Shown here: one piece after another, positions 1-5,932 of the stretch
Numbering within the stretch: the stretch's first letter is position 1
How the letters are laid out: every line of letters starts with the position of its first letter
Assembly (NCBI GenBank): GCA_050261415.1
Contig: JBLNDG010000207.1
Location: 1-9,010 of the forward strand
Direction: 5' to 3'
DNA: 9,010 nt
Source of the DNA: JBLNDG01 sp050261415
GTDB lineage: Bacteria; Bacillota; Clostridia; Lutisporales; Lutisporaceae
Translations under genes and position numbers: made by a program
The notes under the pieces: model-generated
The model's input: the letters and a program-made list of their open reading frames with translations, nothing else
The model's database searches: none
What the model was told of the DNA's origin: nothing

Positions 1-21
1 AAACCTCCATAATCAAAGTAA

Positions 22-36
22 TGGTAAATATTACCA
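22..36. repeat. Short palindrome upstream of the promoter
   Basis: TGGTAA-ATA-TTACCA forms a perfect 6-bp inverted repeat with a 3-nt centre, lying about 40 nt upstream of the proposed -35 box. Its size and position would suit a protein-binding site. Such short AT-rich dyads also arise by chance, and I do not recognise it as the site of a particular regulator. Confidence 0.3.
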
Positions 37-78
37 CCCACTTCGATTTTGGGGGTGCTGTGAAAAAATCAAGGTAGA

Positions 79-110
79 TTGACACCATATATGGCTAAAT
101 CTAGGATAAT
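79..110 (+). promoter_or_regulatory. Candidate sigma-A-type promoter for the operon
   Basis: A perfect TTGACA -35 hexamer lies at 79-84. With a 17-bp spacer the -10 would be TAGGAT at 102-107 (4 of 6 matches to TATAAT). An overlapping GATAAT at 105-110 matches 5 of 6 but would need a 20-bp spacer. Transcription would start near 112-118, giving a leader of roughly 125 nt before the first gene. No other promoter-like pair as good is obvious in the leader, and the tight spacing of the four genes is consistent with one promoter here. Assigned by eye only. Confidence 0.5.
85..94. promoter_or_regulatory. Palindrome inside the promoter spacer (possible operator)
   Basis: CCATATATGG is a perfect 10-bp palindrome directly abutting the 3' end of the TTGACA box, between -35 and -10. 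A repressor or activator bound here would contact RNA polymerase directly. The dyad is not centred in either the 17- or the 20-bp spacer, so it does not fit the classical MerR-type arrangement well. No matching regulator gene is in the window. Confidence 0.3.
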
Positions 111-184
111 TTTATTGGAAATTTTAAGGGAAATATTGGTGGATTTTAGGGGTGAGTAAATTAGCTTGCTCCTGAAATAGAGAC

Positions 185-209
185 CTCGAAAGCCATTCGA
201 GTTTTCGAG
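185..209 (+). repeat. TCGA-centred inverted and direct repeats in the leader
   Basis: CTCGAA (185-190) can pair with TTCGAG (196-201) across a 5-nt loop. CTCGAAA (185-191) can instead pair with TTTCGAG (203-209), so two hairpins compete for the same 5' arm. TTCGAG also occurs as a direct repeat with an 8-nt period (196-201 and 204-209). The element lies in the predicted 5' leader, ending 18 nt before the ribosome binding site. It could be a weak attenuator, an mRNA-stability hairpin or a binding site. It lacks a long U tract, so it is not a convincing terminator. Confidence 0.35.
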
Positions 210-227
210 AAGATTAGTTTTTATAGT

Positions 228-233
228 AAGGGG
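228..233 (+). promoter_or_regulatory. Ribosome binding site of the U32-family gene
   Basis: AAGGGG followed by an 8-nt T-rich spacer sets the ATG at 242 as the start. Confidence 0.75.
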
Positions 234-241
234 TTATTTTT

Positions 242-1459
242 ATGAAATACTTCAATGTACCTGCAGACTTTAAAAAGGAAACTATAGACAAGTACTATGA
301 GCTAAATAATACTTATAAGGATTCAAAAGTTTATGAGACTTATGGTCAGATAACCATAGGGAATTTAATTGGATCCGGCAGGGCATACGATCTTATTCCT
401 AAAGTTGATATGGCACAATTGAAGAGCTATATTGAATATTCTCAAGATAGGGGTATAAGCTTCAATTATACACTTAATGCTACGTGTTTAGGGAACAGGG
501 AATTTACTCGTGAAGGAATAGGTGATATTACTGCCTTCCTGGAGGAGCTTTATCATTGTGGTGTGCGTTCGCTGACTATATCGCTGCCTTCGCTAATAGA
601 GTTGGTCAGACGGATGGGATACAACTTTGAAATAAAGGCGTCAACCGTATGTCAAATTATTAACCCGAATAAGGCAATGGCTTATAAAAAGCTCGGCGCT
701 GATAAAATAGTTTTAGATGAGTCAATAAACAGAGACTTTGATACACTTCGGAGAATCAGACAAGCATTTGGAAGCAATGTGGAGGTAATAGTTAATGTCA
801 TTTGCCATAAAAATTGTATATACGAGATGTTTCACCACAACCAAACATCCCATGATATTGGCAATGAATCCAAGGCACCCAGCGTAACCTACTATTCACA
901 CAGATGTATGATGAAGCGTTGTGAAAATGTCAGTAATATACTTAAGCTTGGATGGATCAGACCTGATGATATAAAATACTATACCGATATCGGGATTCAA
1001 TATTTCAAACTTCAGGGCAGACAAGCTGTGTTGAATGGTGATCCCCTACGGGCGACAGAGTGTTATTTTCAGGAGTACTATGATGGTAATCTTATGCATC
1101 TGTTGGATATGTTTTCGCCGACTAATTCCTTTATTGTTTATGTAGACAATAGGAAACTTGATGGGTTTATTAAACCTTTTTTCGAAAAGCCTGGATTTTG
1201 CAAGAACGATTGCTTAAGCTGCGGTTACTGTGATAAATACATAAAGAACTGTATTGACCTTGAGAAAACAAGCGAGATTTTTAACCTTGCAAATGAGTTT
1301 TATGAAAAATATGACAGTTATATTAATATGATTAACGATCTAAAAAGAGAAAAGAGCCGGTATGGCATATTACAACAACCTGTTAACAGGCTGCTGGATG
1401 ATGATTTGAATCTTGATTTCAGCTTTGAAGACGACGATATGCGAGGTGATATTAAGTGA
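242..1459 (+). CDS. U32-family ('peptidase U32') protein, putative Fe-S enzyme
   Basis: A 405-residue protein of the group named peptidase U32. The N-terminal two thirds read like the family's barrel domain: a GNLIGSGRAYDL segment near 41-51, an NATCLGN segment around Cys82, a GADKIVLDES strand-turn at 152-161, and a cysteine region with C188-x3-C192 and, after an SHR triplet, C222-x4-C227. GIQYFKLQGR follows at 251-260. In characterised relatives (UbiU, UbiV) four cysteines hold a [4Fe-4S] cluster; Cys82, 188, 192, 222 and 227 are the candidates here, though the spacing differs from UbiU. A second cluster-like run, C320-x3-C324-x2-C327-x2-C330-x6-C337, lies near the C terminus, followed by an acidic tail. 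No signal peptide or membrane segment is visible, so it should be cytoplasmic. Many U32 members have no shown protease activity; UbiUV, RlhA and TrhP act in O2-independent hydroxylation. It is the first gene of the operon and overlaps the NRPS start by 4 nt, which suggests a tailoring or precursor-modifying role. Family is fairly sure; reaction is unknown. Confidence 0.82.
   Translation: MKYFNVPADFKKETIDKYYELNNTYKDSKVYETYGQITIGNLIGSGRAYDLIPKVDMAQLKSYIEYSQDRGISFNYTLNATCLGNREFTREGIGDITAFLEELYHCGVRSLTISLPSLIELVRRMGYNFEIKASTVCQIINPNKAMAYKKLGADKIVLDESINRDFDTLRRIRQAFGSNVEVIVNVICHKNCIYEMFHHNQTSHDIGNESKAPSVTYYSHRCMMKRCENVSNILKLGWIRPDDIKYYTDIGIQYFKLQGRQAVLNGDPLRATECYFQEYYDGNLMHLLDMFSPTNSFIVYVDNRKLDGFIKPFFEKPGFCKNDCLSCGYCDKYIKNCIDLEKTSEIFNLANEFYEKYDSYINMINDLKREKSRYGILQQPVNRLLDDDLNLDFSFEDDDMRGDIK
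1443..1450 (+). promoter_or_regulatory. Ribosome binding site of the NRPS gene, inside the U32 gene
   Basis: GAGGTGAT is a near-perfect Shine-Dalgarno sequence placed 5 nt before a GTG at 1456. It supports this unusual start codon over later ATGs. The GTG overlaps the TGA of the upstream gene (GTGA), the usual arrangement for translational coupling. Confidence 0.8.
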
Positions 1460-4400
1460 GTGAAGCTACAGCCATATCCGCTGATGAGTTTATAAAAGCC
1501 CGTGATTACTGGTTAAGTGTACTATCCGGAGAAATTACTGATGCACATTTGTATTATGATTTTAAATTGACTTCCGGCTTTGGAAATGCCGTATGGAAAT
1601 TTACTATTGATGGGCATGTTTTGGAAAAGATCTATAGTTTATGCAGAGAGCAAGATTTATTACTATATATTATATTGGTTTCAGTGTTCAAAGTATTGCT
1701 ATATAAATGCAGTGATCAAAGTGATATTATCGTTGCCTCTCCTCTTTATGCAATGACAGGGGAATATTACGAACACAATGCGTATGTGATACTAAGAGAC
1801 TTTGTGACCCGGGACATGACATTCAAAGATCTGTTGTCAAGTGTTAAAAAAACTGTTTTAGAAGGATATAAGAATCAATATTACCCCGTTGAAAGAATAC
1901 TCGATACAAAAGGGATTGATAAGGAATCCGTCCTGCGGTATGTCATTTTACTGGATAATATACATAACAGAGATATTATTGAGGGCTCAGCCAACATATG
2001 TCCATCCGATATGGTCCTTTCATTTTCAAATAAGCACAATCGAATAGAGTGCAGTATCAAATACAATACTGCATTGTTTGCAGAAGAAACCATAAAGAGA
2101 TTGGAAAAATGCTATAATCACATTCTGTGCCAGTCAATTTCCAATATAAATATAAGGCTGGCAGACATTGAAATGCTTAACGAAAAGAGTAGAAATCAAA
2201 TATTGCTTGATTTCAGTAATATGGATGTTCAATATCAAACGGATAAAACCATAAGTGAACTATTTGACGAGCAAGCTAAAAAATACCCTGATAATATAGC
2301 AGTCATTTATGAAGACCAATTACTTACGTACGCAGAATTAAGCGCCAAGGTTGATCAATTAGCCCGATTACTGCAAAAGAAAGGTGTTCGGGCTGATTGT
2401 CTTGTTGGTATAATGGTTGAATATTCCATAGAGATGGTAGTTGGCATTTTAGCTGTGCTAAAGGCAGGAGGAGCATACCTGCCTATAGATCCAAGTTACC
2501 CTTTGGATAGAATAAGGTATATGATTAGAGATGCTGCAATAGATATTCTTTTGTCTCAAAAAAGCTTGATTTCGAAAGGGATTTCGTTATGTAAGGACTT
2601 TATCTCCCTGGATGATGAAAAAGTTTATGAAGATAATAGCACTGCTATAGTCAAATCAAATACTGCCGATAGTTTGGCTTATGTAATTTATACATCCGGA
2701 TCAACCGGGAAACCAAAAGGGGTGATGATAGAGCAAAAGAGCTTGATAAACTATACAAACTGGAGAATAAAAAGGTATGGCTTGAATCAGGAAGATAGGA
2801 CATTACAATTGATATCGCTTTCTTTTGACGGGTTTGGGTCGAATTTTTTCTCCAGTCTTTTGTCGGGTGGAGCACTTGTGATTCCTAATGGCCATCGTTG
2901 GGGGGATTTTAACTATATTAGTAAACTTATCAGTGAGAAAAAAGTCACAAATATGAGCGTCGTGCCTTCTATGTACAGAGTTCTGCTCGAGTCGACAGGC
3001 GAGAATAGTCTTGATACGTTGAGAATGGTTATACTGGCGGGTGAAAGATCAAGTAGCGACCTGATAAAACTCAGCCAGGAGAAAAAACCGGATCTTATAA
3101 TAGTAAATGAGTATGGTCCGACCGAGACTTGTATAACTTCGACTGCTTTTATTGGGATGTCCCCTGAGGACATTGCAATTATAGGCCGTCCGATAGATAA
3201 TAACATGGTTTTCATCTTAAATAGCGATAACAATATAATGCCGGTAGGAATAACCGGCGAGCTATGTATATCGGGAATTGGCGTTGCAAGAGGATATCTT
3301 AATATGCAAGATGACACGAAGGATAAGTTTGTGCCAAATCCTTTTGTACCCGGAGAGAGAATGTACAGAACCGGTGATCTGGCAAGATGGCTGCCTGATG
3401 GCAATATTGAACTACTGGGCAGAAGGGATAACCAAGTAAAGATAAGAGGCTACAGAATTGAACTGGGAGAAATAGAAAAAAAGATACTGGAATATACCAT
3501 GGTAAAAGAAGCAGTTGTAATAGATAGAGAGGATAAAAATGGCGGAAAGTATTTATGTGCATACATATCATGTGATGAGGGTATGCAGATAGATGAGTTG
3601 AAAGAGAGATTATCAAGGGTACTTCCTGATTATATGATTCCTTCTTATTTTGTACGGTTGAAAAAATTACCTACAAACAGCAATGGTAAAATAGATAAAA
3701 AGGCCCTTGCAGAACCGGAGAGATTCTCAGGCAACCGGGAATTGGTAAAACCCAGAACCGATATTGAAATCAAGATTTCAGATATTTGGTGCAGCTTACT
3801 TAATATTGATGATGTAAGTATTGAAGAAAGCTTCTTTAGTTTGGGTGGAAATTCATTGCTTCTTATGCGAATGCATTCACAAATAGACAAATTGTATCCG
3901 AAGTGTGTTACGATCAAAGATATTTTTACTTATCCTACTATTGCGAAAATTGCCGAGCAAATAGAAAAAGCACGGATGAATTTGCATGCAACTGCCGGAA
4001 TAAAGTATACGGAGTTTCCTCCTGAGTATTTTAACGACGGAACTAATGATAACTCATGCAGCAGCTTTAGGATGCAAATGCCACAGGATTTGGTTCTAAG
4101 CACAAGGGACGTATGTAAAAAGTTTGATGTTGATATACATGATGTGCTTATTGCAGTAACCATTTATTTGCTTGCTAAGGTTACCAGCCGCGAGAATATT
4201 ATGCTATATGTAATGATGGATGAACCTGACAGGGTTTGTTCATTGAATTTTAGTCTTTCAAATATTGAAACTATGAGGCAGTTCATAACTTCAGTCAATA
4301 AAAGCCGCATAATGGACATTCAAAAAGATTTGAAAATAAGGGATTTACATATGGCAAAAGAAAGAAAAAACAGGAATTTTATATTACCTGCCTATAAAAA

Positions 4401-4587
4401 AGAAGATCTTATGCCCGATGGCGTAGAACTGACAGATGTTTTTGATATTGTGTTTTCAAGCTTCATTGATGATGATACCGTATTTATCAGTTGTATGTTC
4501 AACTCCAGCCTTATGAATCAACAGATGATAGAAACACTGCTTCAGAATTATATGAAGTTGGTAAAAGCCATAATTGCTAAATGTTAA
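1456..4587 (+). CDS. One-module NRPS: half-C, adenylation, carrier, half-C
   Basis: A 1043-residue synthetase starting at GTG. Residues about 10-250 resemble only the C-terminal lobe of a condensation domain: a KARDYW entry, then a C6-like NQYYPVE at 140-146. The N lobe with the catalytic HHxxxDG is absent. A complete adenylation domain spans about 266-755: A2 at 336-345, A3 TSGSTGKPKGV 413-423, A5 EYGPTE 552-557, A6 GELC from 601, A7 YRTGDL 637-642, A8 from 656, and A10 with the catalytic Lys745. A carrier domain (769-838) carries GGNS with Ser800 for phosphopantetheine. Residues about 871-1040 again look like a condensation C lobe, also without HHxxxDG. The specificity residues, aligned by eye to GrsA (458, 459, 462, 501, 526, 528, 552, 560, 561, 745), read DGSSIAEITK; I know no confident match, with faint likeness to tyrosine codes. 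It should activate and tether a starter or extender acid for the downstream polyketide synthase. There is no thioesterase or epimerase. It needs a separate phosphopantetheinyl transferase, not seen here. Confidence 0.93.
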   Translation: MSEATAISADEFIKARDYWLSVLSGEITDAHLYYDFKLTSGFGNAVWKFTIDGHVLEKIYSLCREQDLLLYIILVSVFKVLLYKCSDQSDIIVASPLYAMTGEYYEHNAYVILRDFVTRDMTFKDLLSSVKKTVLEGYKNQYYPVERILDTKGIDKESVLRYVILLDNIHNRDIIEGSANICPSDMVLSFSNKHNRIECSIKYNTALFAEETIKRLEKCYNHILCQSISNINIRLADIEMLNEKSRNQILLDFSNMDVQYQTDKTISELFDEQAKKYPDNIAVIYEDQLLTYAELSAKVDQLARLLQKKGVRADCLVGIMVEYSIEMVVGILAVLKAGGAYLPIDPSYPLDRIRYMIRDAAIDILLSQKSLISKGISLCKDFISLDDEKVYEDNSTAIVKSNTADSLAYVIYTSGSTGKPKGVMIEQKSLINYTNWRIKRYGLNQEDRTLQLISLSFDGFGSNFFSSLLSGGALVIPNGHRWGDFNYISKLISEKKVTNMSVVPSMYRVLLESTGENSLDTLRMVILAGERSSSDLIKLSQEKKPDLIIVNEYGPTETCITSTAFIGMSPEDIAIIGRPIDNNMVFILNSDNNIMPVGITGELCISGIGVARGYLNMQDDTKDKFVPNPFVPGERMYRTGDLARWLPDGNIELLGRRDNQVKIRGYRIELGEIEKKILEYTMVKEAVVIDREDKNGGKYLCAYISCDEGMQIDELKERLSRVLPDYMIPSYFVRLKKLPTNSNGKIDKKALAEPERFSGNRELVKPRTDIEIKISDIWCSLLNIDDVSIEESFFSLGGNSLLLMRMHSQIDKLYPKCVTIKDIFTYPTIAKIAEQIEKARMNLHATAGIKYTEFPPEYFNDGTNDNSCSSFRMQMPQDLVLSTRDVCKKFDVDIHDVLIAVTIYLLAKVTSRENIMLYVMMDEPDRVCSLNFSLSNIETMRQFITSVNKSRIMDIQKDLKIRDLHMAKERKNRNFILPAYKKEDLMPDGVELTDVFDIVFSSFIDDDTVFISCMFNSSLMNQQMIETLLQNYMKLVKAIIAKC

Positions 4588-4598
4588 CGTATCTGAAT

Positions 4599-4602
4599 GA
4601 GG
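4599..4602 (+). promoter_or_regulatory. Ribosome binding site deciding the glycosyltransferase start
   Basis: GAGG lies 9 nt before the ATG at 4612. An in-frame ATG at 4597 overlaps this site and has no Shine-Dalgarno of its own, and it would add only five residues (MRYIY) ahead of the usual family beginning. The ATG at 4612 is therefore preferred. Confidence 0.7.
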
Positions 4603-4611
4603 TATATTTAT

Positions 4612-5907
4612 ATGGGGAAAATCAGAATCTTGCATATTGTGGAAGGGTTTACTACAGGTGGAGTTGAAAAATTGGTGCTCGATCTGTTGACCAATCATGA
4701 TAAGAATGCTTTTGACATGGCAGCTTTAAGTATACTCCCTAAATCGGACTTGATATTTGAAAAGGAATTGGAAAATGCCGGGGTAAAAGTTTTTTATCTG
4801 AGCAGGCATTATAAAAGAGCACAAACAATAAAGAAGCTCTATGAAATCAATAAAATAATTAAGGAATATAAGCCTGATATAATACATACCCATCATTTCG
4901 CCATAAAAGATGTCATGCTGATTTCCAAGTTGAGAAGAATACCTGTAAGACTTCATACTGTGCATGTTGACGGGTTGTTGGAAGCCAATTTCACCGGCAG
5001 CAGACTGAATGGGTTTATAGGTAAGTGTTTAGAACTTTTTCATGGAAAAGCGCTATGCAATGTCGAATCGACAATCCAAAAGGCGTGTAGCCCCGGGGCT
5101 TATACAAGCGGTTACAAAAATATTTGCTTCAATATGAATTCCAAGGTTTATGGACGGATTGATATTGATGACTTTCGCAGAAAAGCGTATAGGGGATTCA
5201 GGTTGTTTGAAATTGCGTATAATTGTTGCGGATTTTTGCCTGTTGCAATTTCAAAGAGTGTGAAAAATTCTATAGAAGAGATATACGGTCTTAGTGGAGT
5301 GCCGGTGATATATAATGGCATTGTTAATGAAAAATTTAATAATGTAATGAAAAAGCATGACGATAGTATAAAAATTATACACGTTGGAAGGTTTGAGCAG
5401 GGCAAAAACCAGGAACTGCTCATTGATGCTTTCAAGGCTGTTTGTGAGGTCTGCGACAATGTAAAACTGACACTGGTAGGCGATGGGATATTTAGGAAGC
5501 TTATAATCAAAAAAGCAGCAAAAATGAACTTGCTAAAGAAAATAGAGTTTACAGGAATTAGAAGTGATATACAGAATTTATTGGGATGCAGTGATATTTT
5601 TGTCTTGTCATCAATGGCAGAGAGTTTTGGTATAGTTGTGGTCGAGGCTATGGCTGCAGAATTACCTATAGTATCTACAGATGTAGGCGGCATAAGTGAA
5701 ATAGTGCAAGACAATATAAACGGCATTCTTGTGGAACCATGCAACCCCCACGCCTTAGCTGAAGCTATTATCAGGCTTGCTAAAGACAGGGCATTGAGAG
5801 AAAAATTTGGCAAGAAAGGCAAGGAATTGGCTAGGCAGTTTGACATTAAAAAAACTGCTGATATGTACGGAGAGCTTTATAATAAATTAATTTCTTATCA
5901 AAAATAA
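4612..5907 (+). CDS. GT4-type (GT-B fold) glycosyltransferase
   Basis: A 431-residue enzyme expected to move a sugar from a nucleotide-sugar donor to an acceptor. The N-terminal Rossmann half begins with strand ILHIVEG and a TTGGVEKL glycine loop (residues 14-21), as in family GT4; HTHH (92-95) and HTVH (115-118) follow. The C-terminal donor half has VGRFEQGKN (258-266), then FTG and the paired glutamates Glu337 and Glu345 of the EX7E motif (MAESFGIVVVE), then STDVGG and a NGILVEP segment. Between His118 and the AISKS turn at 212-216 there are about 95 residues, longer than I expect for a plain GT4 acceptor region and rich in Cys (including a Cys-Cys pair at 205-206); this may form an unusual acceptor pocket. 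There is no signal peptide or clear membrane helix, so it is cytoplasmic or peripheral. It sits 24 nt after the NRPS stop and 25 nt before the PKS start, so glycosylation of the product or an intermediate is the natural reading. A cell-envelope acceptor cannot be excluded. Donor sugar is not predictable. Confidence 0.88.
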   Translation: MGKIRILHIVEGFTTGGVEKLVLDLLTNHDKNAFDMAALSILPKSDLIFEKELENAGVKVFYLSRHYKRAQTIKKLYEINKIIKEYKPDIIHTHHFAIKDVMLISKLRRIPVRLHTVHVDGLLEANFTGSRLNGFIGKCLELFHGKALCNVESTIQKACSPGAYTSGYKNICFNMNSKVYGRIDIDDFRRKAYRGFRLFEIAYNCCGFLPVAISKSVKNSIEEIYGLSGVPVIYNGIVNEKFNNVMKKHDDSIKIIHVGRFEQGKNQELLIDAFKAVCEVCDNVKLTLVGDGIFRKLIIKKAAKMNLLKKIEFTGIRSDIQNLLGCSDIFVLSSMAESFGIVVVEAMAAELPIVSTDVGGISEIVQDNINGILVEPCNPHALAEAIIRLAKDRALREKFGKKGKELARQFDIKKTADMYGELYNKLISYQK

Positions 5908-5920
5908 CCTTGAAATAAAA

Positions 5921-5924
5921 AAGG
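5921..5924 (+). promoter_or_regulatory. Ribosome binding site of the PKS gene
   Basis: AAGG at the end of an A-rich run, 8 nt before the ATG at 5933, fixes the start of the polyketide synthase. Confidence 0.65.
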
Positions 5925-5932
5925 TATCTATT

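Noticed and set aside
35..57. Possible hairpin CACCC/GGGTG, considered as a terminator of an upstream gene
   Set aside because: The stem is only 5 bp with a 13-nt loop and no T tract follows on either strand.
152..175. Eight-codon leader-peptide-like frame (GTG to TGA) in the 5' leader
   Set aside because: The GTG has no properly spaced ribosome binding site, and the frame has no run of one amino acid as expected for attenuation.
2913..3404. 163-codon open frame on the - strand
   Set aside because: It is antisense to adenylation motifs A5 to A7 of the NRPS and has no recognisable domain.
4597..4611. Earlier in-frame ATG for the glycosyltransferase
   Set aside because: No ribosome binding site precedes it, and the good GAGG overlaps it and is spaced for the ATG at 4612, which begins at the family's first beta-strand.
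5148..5846. 232-codon open frame on the - strand
   Set aside because: It lies wholly antisense to the glycosyltransferase, whose conserved GT4 motifs fill the same bases. The antisense product is a Ser/Leu/Ile-rich string with no recognisable domain.
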